Shown: one piece after another, positions 33,565-42,206 of the stretch
Numbering within the stretch: position 1 is the stretch's first letter
Layout: every line of letters starts with the position of its first letter
Assembly (NCBI RefSeq): GCF_026616195.1
Contig: NZ_JANHDH010000003.1
Location: forward strand, 372,001-436,000
Direction: 5' to 3'
DNA from: Haloarchaeobius amylolyticus
GTDB taxonomy: Archaea; Halobacteriota; Halobacteria; Halobacteriales; Natrialbaceae
DNA: 64,000 nucleotides
Notes under the pieces: model-generated
Told to the model about the DNA's origin: nothing
Database searches by the model: none
Seen by the model: the letters and a program-made list of their open reading frames with translations, nothing else
Program-made: the position numbers and the translations under genes

Positions 33565-33975
33565 ATGACGAAAATGAGAGACCTTCACTGGAAACGAATC
33601 GTCGCCGGTGGCGTTGTAACTCACGTGATATCCATGGGAGTTTTGGTCGCGGTAATCGTCGGGTATTCGCTCGTCGGAACCGCAGGGTCAGGAGGCAAGC
33701 CCGATCAACTGGCAATCCAGCAATTCTCTATGGTGTCCGGCGCACTGCTCTTTCCCGCTCTGACGATTCTGATAACAGGGGTTTCGGCTGCATGGGTCGC
33801 CCGAGAGGTAAAATCTAGGACAGCGACGAGTCACGGAGCAGGAGTCGGTATTGTCGTCGGAACTCTTGGCCTCGCGTTCGGCGCCCTTGATTTGACCATG
33901 TTGGTTCGATTTGTGACTACCGTCGTCGCTGGGGTCCTTGGTGCGAAAGTCCATCTGGCTCTCTCAGTAGAATAA
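33565..33975 (+). CDS. Four-helix membrane protein, paralogue B
   Basis: A 136-residue protein, same length and topology as the 30788 product and sharing IVAGGVVTHVIS, QQFSMVSGAL and GLAFGALDLTML. Both paralogues have the same promoter motif at the same distance, so they were duplicated together with their control region. Function unknown. Confidence 0.72.
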   Translation: MTKMRDLHWKRIVAGGVVTHVISMGVLVAVIVGYSLVGTAGSGGKPDQLAIQQFSMVSGALLFPALTILITGVSAAWVAREVKSRTATSHGAGVGIVVGTLGLAFGALDLTMLVRFVTTVVAGVLGAKVHLALSVE

Positions 33976-34156
33976 GAAGTTACGATACTGGCTTTTGTTG
34001 GAATGGTCAAGGGATGAGTGAAACAGTATGTGATATCGAGAGGATGGATGCAGCAGCTAGAGTCCCGTAGACGCCATCACAGCTTGCCTTCGCATCCAGG
34101 GGTCCCGATCTCGTGTTGGCGGTACAATTATTCTAAAAGCTCTTCTGTATTCGAAT

Positions 34157-34513
34157 ATGGGCATCAAGGAGTCGATACTGGAACTGGAGCGGCAGTTGTG
34201 GAACGCTGACAAGGAGTTCTATCAGGACGCACTCTCGGAGGATGCTGTGATGGTATTTCCCGAACCGACTGGTATACTAGAGCGGTCGGCGGTGCTGGAG
34301 TCTCTTGGAGGGGCCGACAGATGGCAGCGTATCGAATTCGACGAGGAGCGACTGGTCGAAGTCGATGACGACGTCGTCCAGGTGGTCTACCGAGCAGTTG
34401 CAGAACGCAGTGAGGATGGATCTGAGTACACCGCTCTCGTCACCACGACGTACGTCGAAGCCAACGGGTCGTGGCAACTGCGCACTCACCAACAGACCCC
34501 TGTCGGCGAGTAA
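34157..34513 (+). CDS. SnoaL-like/NTF2-fold protein (DUF4440 type)
   Basis: A 118-residue protein beginning IKESILELERQLWNADKEFY and ending with beta strands VTTTYVEANGSWQLRTHQQT, the typical NTF2-like cone fold. Members are small-molecule-binding enzymes or scavengers; nothing shows the ligand. AATTATTCTAAA (34128-34139) about 25 nt upstream is a likely TATA box for a short-leader transcript. Confidence 0.75.
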   Translation: MGIKESILELERQLWNADKEFYQDALSEDAVMVFPEPTGILERSAVLESLGGADRWQRIEFDEERLVEVDDDVVQVVYRAVAERSEDGSEYTALVTTTYVEANGSWQLRTHQQTPVGE

Positions 34514-34607
34514 CCTGTATTCTGCCATCGCTTCCTGACACACGTCCTGTATATAGCACAGCGTCGTTGAACTGTCCGTGCCCGAGAATCTCGATAGAGC
34601 CACAATT

Positions 34608-35591
34608 TCACAAATCAACGCTTGTGTAGGGGCCCCGATCAGGGCGACCATGGGAGAGAAACGCCTCGGGCCCGTCAAGAGCAATCGCCCACGACCAGAG
34701 CGTCTCCACATCCGTCGATTCATCCGGTGTCGAACAAGCACAGACACCAGTTTCAGTGTCTGAGAGCGTTTGTTTCAGGTCGCTGAGTGAGAGAGGAGAA
34801 CCCGCTGATTCTACCCATTCAGTGATCGACGCCTGCCGCTCTTTACTACTCGAGCGACTACCGTCTTCCTGTTCGTACTTAGTCATCGAGTCTGATTGGA
34901 AGTGGTTGGTCACTACACCGAACCCTTGGGGATATGATGTAGTAACTGTCTCAGGACTTGCCTCGACGACCGCTATCGCCCCAGACCCATCAGCCAACAA
35001 AAAGTTCGTGTTTCGTGCATGTGTTACATCTTCAAGGAACGCCACCGCTTCGCCAACAGATTGGCACGTTTCCAGCACGGTCCGAGCCGCAAGAGAGAAC
35101 ATCAGCCCCGGTTTCAACCCCCTATGAGGAACGAAACTGTGGCCGATAGCAAGACCGGCTTCGTTGACGCCGTCGTGTCGCCCAGTCCAGTGGTCTGAAC
35201 ACCCGACGTGGGAAAACCCCCTCGCAGGTTGAGTCCGAAACATGGTGGCGAAATCGGCGAATTCCGTCGAGAAATCGTAGTTCCGTCCGAATAGCTGTCG
35301 ACCATCGGCACAGTGTTCTCCAGATAGTGAGACGACAGTACACCCATGGTCCCAGCCGAGCGCAATTGGTATTGCTCTGATCCGTTCGAGATTCCAGTCT
35401 CCTGCGTCGGCGATGCCACGGAGCTCATCAAGAATACCAGGTGCAGCCCTCTCGACGTACGGTAGACAATCTATAACGAACTGTCTCTGAGTGGGTGTGA
35501 CTTCTGGTGGCTCGAACCCATGTTCTCTGAGGATAGTCCCGTATTGGTGCCCGATTTCGAACGCAGTACCAGAAAGGGTGACTTCATCCAT
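34608..35591 (-). CDS. C45-family autoproteolytic acyltransferase/hydrolase
   Basis: A 327-residue Ntn-hydrolase of the penicillin-acyltransferase (AAT) family. The likely processing site is the Cys in DHGCTVVSLSG (residue near 83), which would become the N-terminal nucleophile; FGRNYDF and NEAGLAIGHS further on match the family. These enzymes hydrolyse amides or transfer acyl groups. Starts at ATG 35591 or 35600 are nearly equivalent. The neighbour genes give no pathway. Confidence 0.8.
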   Translation of the reverse strand: MDEVTLSGTAFEIGHQYGTILREHGFEPPEVTPTQRQFVIDCLPYVERAAPGILDELRGIADAGDWNLERIRAIPIALGWDHGCTVVSLSGEHCADGRQLFGRNYDFSTEFADFATMFRTQPARGFSHVGCSDHWTGRHDGVNEAGLAIGHSFVPHRGLKPGLMFSLAARTVLETCQSVGEAVAFLEDVTHARNTNFLLADGSGAIAVVEASPETVTTSYPQGFGVVTNHFQSDSMTKYEQEDGSRSSSKERQASITEWVESAGSPLSLSDLKQTLSDTETGVCACSTPDESTDVETLWSWAIALDGPEAFLSHGRPDRGPYTSVDL

Positions 35592-35686
35592 GGATATCAT
35601 CCGGAACAGATAGTCACACCAACAATAACGTCTCTGGTGAACGTGTTCATCATAGGTATCTGGATATGGGAACATCTGGCTCTGTT

Positions 35687-35736
35687 GAAACCCTCAGAAA
35701 TTGATAGAAACTGCGTGCTAAATAGAGAGGATGGGC
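35687..35736 (+). repeat. IS end-like sequence before the transposase
   Basis: CTCTGTTGAAACCCTCAG followed by GTGCTAAATAGAGAGGATG (35712-35730). The second half is the reverse complement of the outer end of the small-gene cassettes (CATCCTCTCTATTCAGCAC at 59847). A similar CTCTGTTAAAA stretch precedes cassette 3 at 63065. It probably marks the left end of the IS-like unit carrying the broken transposase. Confidence 0.5.
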
Positions 35737-35829
35737 CTTGTTTAGACGCTCAAACTTTAACAGCGTAGAGTCAATCGACCTCGTATCGCTGTGCTAGTAG
35801 CTCCGGAGAAATACCAAATCTACTAGGAA

Positions 35830-36689
35830 GTGAAGCGGGACGGGTTCGTTGTGCACACGAAGACCTCCCGCTTCACAGAGATGGTTGTATCGCTCGCTCA
35901 AAAAGCCGTCGTTGGCCCGCCAGCTCCAGCCTACCGTCCGGGTGAAGAAGGCTACGCTGACTGGGTGATCCTCGCCGTTCAGGGGCTCAAAGAGTATCTC
36001 GGCCATCCGTACCGGAAGCTGATGGACGTCCTCCGCGAGATGCCAAGAGTGGCGAATTTGCTCGACTTGACGCCTGAGACGGTTCCGCACTTCTCGACGG
36101 TGTGTACGCGAAAGCAGTCGATTCCGATGAAGCGGTGGCGGGCGATCCTCGATCAGTCTGTCGAGTTGTACGAGCTCGGTGATGTTCAGGCAATCGACGC
36201 AACCGGCGTGGATCGCGTCCAAGCCAGCCAGCACTACGCCAAACGCACCGACTACACGTTCGAGGCCGTGAAGACCACGCTGTTGATCGATTGCGAGACC
36301 AGCGCGATTCTAGATATACACTGTTCGATGAAACAACCACACGACACACAGGTTGGCTGGCAGGTGCTAACCCGGAATTTAGATAAGCTGGCGGCTGTAG
36401 CAGCCGATAAGGGCTACGACTGGGAGCAGATTCGCACACGGTTGCGAGCGGAAGCTGTCACACCGCTGATTCCGCAGCGAGATCCCGGGTTCCGGGGGTG
36501 GGCACGAAATTTTCTCATCCGTGATCGGGCGTATAATCAACGCTCAAACGCTGAATCGGTGTTTTTCGGCTCCGGTGCAGATACGGTGACACGCTCTGGG
36601 CGAGAACCTGGTTCGGTCAATTCCGTGAAATTGTCATGAAATCCGCGGTCCGCAACATCGAACGCGCCATCGAGGACTCACACCCGTGA
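35830..36689 (+). pseudogene. IS5-family transposase, frameshifted
   Basis: The frame encodes a DDE transposase with DVQAIDATGVDR, MKQPHDTQVGWQVL and ADKGYDW motifs. After VFFG (about 36571) it leaves the family sequence; in the next frame the expected end LRCRYGDTLWARTWFGQFRE continues to a TGA at 36687-36689. One missing base near 36570 explains this. The start is GTG 35830. The unit cannot encode an intact enzyme without frameshifting. Confidence 0.8.
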
Positions 36690-36855
36690 AATCATGCGTT
36701 CAAACAAGGCCGAGAGGATGTATCCATCACGGCGAACCATCGAGCAGGACTCGATACGGTGACGACAACCCGCCCATTTCTGCGGGCACATTTCTATTGC
36801 CGAAGGAGACAGGCACAGAGAATACTGCTATCTACGAGTACAGCGTATAGGGTCC

Positions 36856-37287
36856 ATGGCCGTTAAATCATCAACTGAGCAGAACAAGGCCGTCGTTACT
36901 CGTTTTGTCGAGGAGGTCTGGGAGAACGGTAACGTCGATGCGATCGACACCCTGTTCACCGAGGACTCGGTTCTCCACGACCCGACCGGGGATGTTCGCG
37001 GCCGGGAGGCCTTCAAGACGTACAACGAACGGTACCTGGCCGCGTTTCCCGATCTTCAATACGACATCGAGGATATGATCGCGGAAGGTGACAGAGTAGT
37101 CTTCCGTGCTCGAATGCGGGGTACTCACGAGGGGGAGTTCATGGGCTTCGAACCGACCGGGCAACGCTTCGATGCGGAAGGGATCATCATCGCCCGTCTC
37201 GAGGACGGGATGATCGCTGAACGATGGGCGAGTTACGATGCACTCGGCATGATGAGACAACTCGGCATCCTCCCGGATGCCCCGTGA
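36856..37287 (+). CDS. SnoaL-like ester cyclase-type protein
   Basis: A 143-residue NTF2-fold protein of the SnoaL polyketide-cyclase-like group: FVEEVWENGNVDAIDTLF, LHDPTGDVRGREAF, AFPDLQYDIEDMIAEGDRVV and FEPTGQRFDAEGIIIARLED. Despite the family name most members are not polyketide cyclases. It lies between the broken transposase and an IS-like end at 37297, so it may have moved with the element. Confidence 0.82.
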   Translation: MAVKSSTEQNKAVVTRFVEEVWENGNVDAIDTLFTEDSVLHDPTGDVRGREAFKTYNERYLAAFPDLQYDIEDMIAEGDRVVFRARMRGTHEGEFMGFEPTGQRFDAEGIIIARLEDGMIAERWASYDALGMMRQLGILPDAP

Positions 37288-37296
37288 CCGATACGC

Positions 37297-37318
37297 ACTC
37301 TGTATTCAGCACGGCCTC
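37297..37318. repeat. Outer end motif of IS/cassette family
   Basis: GCACTCTGTATTCAGCACGGCC closely matches the right outer end of cassette 2 (CTCTCTATTCAGCACGGC, 59851-59868) and is the inverse of the cassette left end (GTGCTGAATACAG). With the 35712 motif it could bound a 1.6-kb unit. Confidence 0.5.
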
Positions 37319-37410
37319 AACATGCTATCAGTGGCCGAAGATTTCGACAGAGCCGCACATCTGATTGTGAGGAGGGTAGGAGCAGCGAAATTCCTGGATT
37401 ATCCAACGAC

Positions 37411-37437
37411 AACATGTATACGTGAATCTTGATTCGG
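37411..37437 (+). promoter_or_regulatory. AACATGT palindrome site 4
   Basis: AACATGTATACGTGAATCTT then GATTCGG. It starts 49 nt before the ATG at 37460, the start of a 24-codon frame, and 114 nt before the next gene, which has its own ribosome-binding site. Confidence 0.58.
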
Positions 37438-37459
37438 GTTTCCCCGCTTGTCGGAACTG

Positions 37460-37534
37460 ATGAGAGATTCCGTTATGGACATAGAGGCGGTTACTTGGGT
37501 GGCTACTGAACAGGGGAGGAGTCAATGGTATTGA
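37460..37534 (+). CDS. 24-codon leader ORF
   Basis: The frame MRDSVMDIEAVTWVATEQG...WY begins exactly 49 nt after the AACATGT motif, the distance seen at two true gene starts, and overlaps the following gene by 10 nt. Too short to judge by content; the spacing is the main argument that translation begins here. Confidence 0.35.
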   Translation: MRDSVMDIEAVTWVATEQGRSQWY

Positions 37535-37737
37535 TCCCAGACAAGTTCCGAAATCGTGGCAAGCGCGTCGCGAATGGGCTCAACCAAGTCACTGTCGCGG
37601 TCTGGGACGATTCAAGCCTTGTCGTGAAAATTGGAATCCTGATCCTGCTGATTGGTACCGGTACCGCGGTTCCGTTGATTCCGGTCGCCCTGGTCGCACG
37701 ATATCTCGCTGTATCGAGTGCGGGGTATCAGATTTGA
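37525..37737 (+). CDS. Small single-helix membrane protein
   Basis: A 70-residue protein with a basic N-terminus (PDKFRNRGKRVANGLNQ) and one strong hydrophobic segment (about 33-60, KIGILILLIGTGTAVPLIPV). GGGGAGGAG directly before the ATG is a strong ribosome-binding site. It precedes the TVP38 gene by 12 nt, so both are in one operon. Confidence 0.65.
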   Translation: MVLIPDKFRNRGKRVANGLNQVTVAVWDDSSLVVKIGILILLIGTGTAVPLIPVALVARYLAVSSAGYQI

Positions 37738-37749
37738 GTTACTGGGAGT

Positions 37750-38433
37750 ATGAAACTGTTCGCTACATCTGTGAGTCGGAGCCAGCGTATCGCGCTACTA
37801 ACGACCATCCTCGGAGTTACGGCCATTGCAGGGTATCTTACTCATCAATACTCATCGGCGATTCTGGATCCAACGTACCTTCGTGAATGGATTGGTGGTT
37901 TTGGATATTTTGCCCCACTTGTATTCGTGCTCGTTCAGGTGCTTCAGGTTATCATCGCACCGATTCCCGGGCACATAATGGTACTGCTCGGAGGGTATCT
38001 CTTCGGTCCTGTCTGGGGGACAATCTACAGTATGATCGGGGTGACCATCGGGAGCGGACTTACGTTTCTGATTACGAAGCGATACGGTCGGCCCTTCGTA
38101 GAGCGCGTACTCCACGAGAACATTGTTTCAAGACTAGATGCATTCGTCAGTAAGGCTGGCGCGCCTGGATTGTTGGTATTCTTCGCAATCCCGGGTACGC
38201 CGGACGACGCTGCCTCATTTCTCGCTGGACTCACGAAAATTCGGATTACCACGTTTCTGGTGGTTGTTGTGGTCGGGAGACTCCCAGCCTACGTCCTGAC
38301 GAGTTTCGCTGGTGAGAGCTTTGCCGCAGGTCGTCACTTCGAAGCGGTGGTCATCCTTGGATTGATTGCAGGGGTTTCGGCACTTGCTTACTGGTTCCGC
38401 GGCGATATCAAGCGCAGACTCGTTCAAGAATGA
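37750..38433 (+). CDS. TVP38/TMEM64 (DedA-like) membrane protein
   Basis: A 227-residue protein with about six hydrophobic segments. The family hallmark is present as APIPGHIMVLLGGYLFGPVW...GSGLTFLITKRYGR, followed by FFAIPGTPDDAASFLAGL. These membrane proteins are linked to lipid scrambling and envelope stress tolerance. It lies in the AACATGT-controlled group. Confidence 0.85.
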   Translation: MKLFATSVSRSQRIALLTTILGVTAIAGYLTHQYSSAILDPTYLREWIGGFGYFAPLVFVLVQVLQVIIAPIPGHIMVLLGGYLFGPVWGTIYSMIGVTIGSGLTFLITKRYGRPFVERVLHENIVSRLDAFVSKAGAPGLLVFFAIPGTPDDAASFLAGLTKIRITTFLVVVVVGRLPAYVLTSFAGESFAAGRHFEAVVILGLIAGVSALAYWFRGDIKRRLVQE

Positions 38434-38586
38434 TAGTGGCCCAGAATAAAGGCAGTCGGCGGCGGGATTGATTTGACCTGAGAGGAATTCTTAGGTGCGA
38501 CGATTGTACCGTTATGCCTCCTTGAACCTGAATTTCCATACCACGCTGTGCTCCCCAACAGCTAACGTGTCGGTGACTTTAGTGGT

Positions 38587-39009
38587 TTATTTTTTAGTGA
38601 CTTCTTCGAAGAGGAGCAATTGGTTTTGCTCGTTGTCTTCGAGAACCGCTTCTACCCCATTACTCGTTTCTTCGGGTTCGCTGGAGAAATTCACGCCTCG
38701 TGCTGTGAGCTCATCGTACGCTTTACGACAATCTTCGACTTTGAGACCAAGCATCGGATTGTGACCGATCAATCCCGAATACCGTTGCTCATCGACTCCC
38801 CCGAACCAGTCTGGTGAGCGAAGAATCAGACGTGGCTGCGCTTCGCCAGACGGAGCAACGGTGAGCCACCGGTCGTCCCCCATCGGGATATCTTCTATTT
38901 TTTCAAAGCCCAATTTTTCAGTGTAGAACTGGAGAGACTCTTCTTGGTCACCAACTATCAGTGTGCAATGACTTATCGTGGAAACGCCAATCTCAGCTGT
39001 GTGTTCCAT
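38587..39009 (-). CDS. Glyoxalase/VOC-family protein
   Basis: A 140-residue protein with the VOC beta-alpha-beta-beta-beta pattern: ISHCTLIVGDQEESLQFYTE and LGFEKIED at the start, then NPMLGLKVEDCRKAYDELTARG. Likely metal-coordinating residues are H14 and a late Glu in LLLFEE. Reaction unknown; VOC proteins include dioxygenases, glyoxalases and antibiotic-resistance proteins. It is divergent from the HTH_10 gene, with palindromic site 5 between them. Confidence 0.8.
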   Translation of the reverse strand: MEHTAEIGVSTISHCTLIVGDQEESLQFYTEKLGFEKIEDIPMGDDRWLTVAPSGEAQPRLILRSPDWFGGVDEQRYSGLIGHNPMLGLKVEDCRKAYDELTARGVNFSSEPEETSNGVEAVLEDNEQNQLLLFEEVTKK

Positions 39010-39059
39010 CGAATTGTTTCACCAATTCGAATGAGTCCAGAAGAGACGAAAGCCGTTCA

Positions 39060-39090
39060 GGTGAACATGTTTACCTCTGCCCCCATTACG
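39060..39090. promoter_or_regulatory. AACATGT palindrome site 5, divergent promoter
   Basis: GGTGAACATGTTTACC is a near-perfect palindrome (AACATGTT at 39064-39071). It begins 47 nt before the HTH_10 gene start at 39111 and lies 55-62 nt before the VOC gene start, so it may control both, including autoregulation of the regulator. Confidence 0.62.
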
Positions 39091-39110
39091 TTGGAGAACC
39101 AAAGAGGACC

Positions 39111-39740
39111 ATGCCGCGAGTGCGTCTCAAGGTTGGACCGCTGCCGGATATGGAAGCAGTCGCCAAGTATTTCCCTGACACAATTATCCGGTTTTTAGCC
39201 AATTACCCAACGGACGACGGAGTATGTAGCGTGATAGAGATTCGAACTGATGAACCAGACCGTTTCGTCCAAGAAGCATTGACGCACTGGGATGCACAGA
39301 CTCTTGAGATCCTGCACAAGGACGAGGATACAATCGTCGTTACGTTCGAAGGACAGCCACCAGAGGGGTACTTTGTCTCTCAAGATATCGGCTACCATCC
39401 GACTACTCCTGTCGTTGCCCGTGATGGATATCTCTTCATCGAGTTCGTGATGCCTGAATCGAAAATGGCTGCAATGTGGGAATCACTTGATGAACGTGGT
39501 ATCACGTATGATGTTCTCTCCATCACCGATGGGTACGATGTCCTCGATTCACTCACGGCCAGGCAACGTGAGATTCTCACTGCCGCGATTAAACGTGGGT
39601 ACTATGACACCCCCCGAGAATGTTCGTTAACCGATATTGCTGAGGAACTGGAAGTCAATAAGTCGGTAATCAGTGGGGTCCTTCATCGAGCTGAAGGTGA
39701 GATAATCAAAGACGCCATCGGCGATCCCCGAGACCATTAG
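39111..39740 (+). CDS. HTH_10-family transcriptional regulator
   Basis: A 209-residue protein with a Bat-type N-domain (about 1-140) and a C-terminal HTH_10 motif (about 147-200: LTARQREILTAAIKRGYY, CSLTDIAEELEVNKSVISGV). It is the only regulator in the 28.6-39.8 kb island, and an AACATGT palindrome lies in its own promoter. It is therefore the best candidate for binding all five sites. The signal is unknown; the long N-domain may sense a ligand or redox state. Confidence 0.85.
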   Translation: MPRVRLKVGPLPDMEAVAKYFPDTIIRFLANYPTDDGVCSVIEIRTDEPDRFVQEALTHWDAQTLEILHKDEDTIVVTFEGQPPEGYFVSQDIGYHPTTPVVARDGYLFIEFVMPESKMAAMWESLDERGITYDVLSITDGYDVLDSLTARQREILTAAIKRGYYDTPRECSLTDIAEELEVNKSVISGVLHRAEGEIIKDAIGDPRDH

Positions 39741-40052
39741 AGAGAGGATTTCTCAGAAGACGAGGGTTCTATTTGGCACGAGTAAGCCCCGTGGTCGGTC
39801 ATCTCGCATCAACTCTGTTCACTGGATAGCCTGCTTGAGAACTCTGATGTCTCGACGCACCGTTCGCTACTCAGTGAGGTCGCCCCATCGCTCGTGGATT
39901 ACCTCGTGGTCCACGGTAGCATCGTCAGGTACGACCACAATGTCCGGTCCTTGTGCACTGTCTTTTCATTGAACACCTAGTCTTGGTTGATTAGTTCGTC
40001 GACTCTGTCTTTGACCTCGTTTATGGGGTTCTTGTTGGATATCGAGCCAATC
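39741..40052. other. Intergenic stretch with a coding remnant
   Basis: No full gene is seen. On the minus strand 39869-39976 is an open frame encoding VFNEKDSAQGPDIVVVPDDA and continuing to HERWGDLTE before a TAG, with an in-frame stop just upstream (a GTG could start it). It looks like the 3' end of a truncated gene of unknown family. The rest holds nothing recognisable. Confidence 0.3.
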
Positions 40053-40661
40053 CTACCACTCGTCTCCGATCTCCTTCCGAATCTGTCGATACTCGCGGCT
40101 CGTCTGCCAGGACCGTCCGGTTGCGACGTGAGTAACGTGATATGGACTGTTGCATGACCCACATCGTCGCTGTTCTGGCTGGCTTACGGCTTTCGATGCC
40201 CGGTACCGTCGCGCTTCCCAGTCACAATTCTGGTCCTCACACTCCAGTAGCAACCGCGCCTCAACGAACTTGGGACAGTGGACGTCGACGTCCAGTTCGC
40301 TGGCCTTCCGCTTGAACCGCCTCCCGTGGGTGGACTCGCCGAAATGCTGGAACTCCCAGGCATGGATGAGCTCGTGCCGGATGACCCGGGTGAACTCCTC
40401 CCAGCCGAACTTCTGGTACGCTGCCCAGGTGAGTCGAATCGTAATCTCGCCGGTGTGCGATTTGTAGCGACAGGCACCAGCACGGCGTTTCGCTTGCGTC
40501 GACACCTCCCACGATATCCGCGAGAGGTCGACGTCCAGGTCAACGGTTCGTGCGTACTCGGCCGCACGCTCACAGAGTTCGACTTTCGTCGCTGGCGGAT
40601 TTCGCGGGCTCGGTCGTTCGATGAACAGTGCGCTATCGAGGGTGGTCTGTCTGCCAGTCAT
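40053..40661 (-). CDS. SprT-like zinc metalloprotease
   Basis: A 202-residue protein. The SprT core has IRHELIHAWEFQHF (HExxH) with the third ligand in STHGRRFKR, and a C-terminal zinc ribbon CEDQNC...CGSC. SprT/Spartan proteins cut DNA-protein crosslinks in eukaryotes; archaeal ones are uncharacterised. ATG 40661 (MTGRQTTLDS) is chosen since upstream residues look non-coding. Such genes are frequent on haloarchaeal plasmids. Confidence 0.85.
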   Translation of the reverse strand: MTGRQTTLDSALFIERPSPRNPPATKVELCERAAEYARTVDLDVDLSRISWEVSTQAKRRAGACRYKSHTGEITIRLTWAAYQKFGWEEFTRVIRHELIHAWEFQHFGESTHGRRFKRKASELDVDVHCPKFVEARLLLECEDQNCDWEARRYRASKAVSQPEQRRCGSCNSPYHVTHVATGRSWQTSREYRQIRKEIGDEW

Positions 40662-40952
40662 GGAGAACACAGGCACTCTGAGTGAGCGACTCACCCCTGA
40701 GGCGCAGAAAAACAGGATCGAGAAGGCTGGGAATTCTCTCCGGTGAATCGAACGGTAATTGAAAGAGTTTCCTAGCCCGTGCAATCGTTACAGCCACACA
40801 GTATCGGCAAAGTTTCGGAAACCGGATAGGGTCCCGAGAACGGGCACATGAGTCCGCAATTAGCAGGTTCTGACTTTTTTGGCAATATCGGAAACACCCC
40901 GGTTTCGCTTACATGGCTCACTCGTCTTCGGTTTATTGAGGAAGAACCACCC

Positions 40953-41126
40953 ATGTCACAGCATGATTCGGCCTCCGACGTTCGAGACCACCAGACACCC
41001 ATGTCCCCACCGCAGGGTCGTCGCGTGTACTGCCCGTTTTGCAACACGCGGTTCGAGTTCGAGGGACAGAAAGAATGTCCAACGTGCACTGAGCGACTGA
41101 CCGATGCGGAGGTCAGCGATGAATGA
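40953..41126 (+). CDS. Small zinc-finger protein
   Basis: A 57-residue protein with VYCPFCNTRFEFEGQKECPT then C, that is CPFC-x13-CPTC, a single treble-clef-like zinc finger. It overlaps the next gene by 8 nt (ATGAATGA), so they are coupled. It may be a DNA-binding accessory of the winged-helix partner. Confidence 0.7.
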   Translation: MSQHDSASDVRDHQTPMSPPQGRRVYCPFCNTRFEFEGQKECPTCTERLTDAEVSDE

Positions 41127-41358
41127 GCAGATCACACGCAAGGAGGTGCTGTCGGCGCTTCGGGTAGTGTACGATCCACAGTGCGACCAGGAGATGGGCG
41201 TCCAGTACGTCGCTGTTGCAGACCTGCTGGGGGCCGACCACTCGCGAGTCTACCATCCTCTTGAGTCGCTCGCCGACGATGGCCTGATCGAGAAGGTCAC
41301 CAAGTGCCGGAGCGGCGTCATCGAGAAAGGATTCCGACCGGCTTCGAAGAACACCTGA
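41119..41358 (+). CDS. Small winged-helix (MarR-like) protein
   Basis: A 79-residue protein made of one winged helix: ITRKEVLSALRVVYDP, the recognition helix ADLLGADHSRVYHPLESLAD and the wing DGLIEKVTKCRSGVIEKGFR. Translation is coupled to the zinc-finger gene. It probably regulates transcription of its own locus. Confidence 0.75.
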   Translation: MNEQITRKEVLSALRVVYDPQCDQEMGVQYVAVADLLGADHSRVYHPLESLADDGLIEKVTKCRSGVIEKGFRPASKNT

Positions 41359-41398
41359 ACCTGTATTTGAAGTGAAACCGGTCTCAACAACAGACTAC

Positions 41399-41751
41399 AT
41401 GACGCGAGGATTACGACCGACGGAATCGATCGATAATCGAATCACGGTCGTAGTTCTCAGCGACGCCACTGGACGAGACCAGATCGCCTGTAATTCCTAC
41501 ATTGAAGCAATCTCGGTCACGAAAAACAGGTCGACTCCGAGACAGTGGTGAAAATCGAGAACCGAGATGACGATATCGTCTTCAACTCCGAAGAGATGGA
41601 CATCGAGGCCTGGGAGATCGAATGGAAAAACGCCAAGCGACGGCTCTCGGTCGATATTCCCGACCACGATTGTCCATACGACGAGATCAGCTGTTTCGCG
41701 GACGACCTCTGTACGCAGTGCCAGATTGACAAGGTCCAGGACCAGTATTGA
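41399..41751 (+). CDS. Small acidic protein with possible leader frame
   Basis: The frame 41548-41751 (GTG start) encodes about 67 acidic residues with CPYDEISCFADDLCTQC, a possible metal-binding CxxxxxC...CxxC cluster. A 50-codon frame (41399-41551) ends in a TGA overlapping that GTG (GTGA). They may be two coupled genes or one gene split by a frameshift; I cannot decide. Family not recognised. Confidence 0.4.
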
Positions 41752-41780
41752 AATCTGGAGCGCTACGCTGGTGACCGTCT

Positions 41781-42060
41781 TTATCCAATATTGGTCTCCT
41801 TATCTTTGTTTCTTGCTCTTGTTCTGGGGTCGTCTCCGTCGGAGTCCATCCCGATCCAGTCGCCGAGTTCGACCTCGTTGGTGACCGAGATACAGACCGC
41901 GCCAGCGATGATGAGCGAGGCGGCCCAGCTGATGGTATGGCTACCGAGCGAGAACGCGGTGTCTGAAAGGCTGAATCTGTACACGCTGATGGTACCGATC
42001 TGCGTGAGGCCGATTGCATGAGCACGATGGCGGCGAAACCGGGTGCGTCTTCTGAGTCGA
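41781..42060 (-). pseudogene. Truncated small membrane protein
   Basis: The minus-strand frame contains IGLTQIGTISVYRFSLSDTA and then FSLGSHTISWAASLIIAGAV, a membrane protein fragment with two hydrophobic segments and an acidic end. No acceptable start remains beyond about 42060, so it seems to have lost its 5' part. Length and family unknown. Confidence 0.4.
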
Positions 42061-42206
42061 ATTCTCCGGAGGTCTGGTAGTAGACTCCAGATAGCCGTCG
42101 CTGTACCTCGCTTAAATAACCTGTAATCGAACTAGTGCGTTATTGGAGGTTGTTGGTTCTCGGTTTCCCACCAGAACTAATAGTACAATTAACGAACATA
42201 TCCTAT

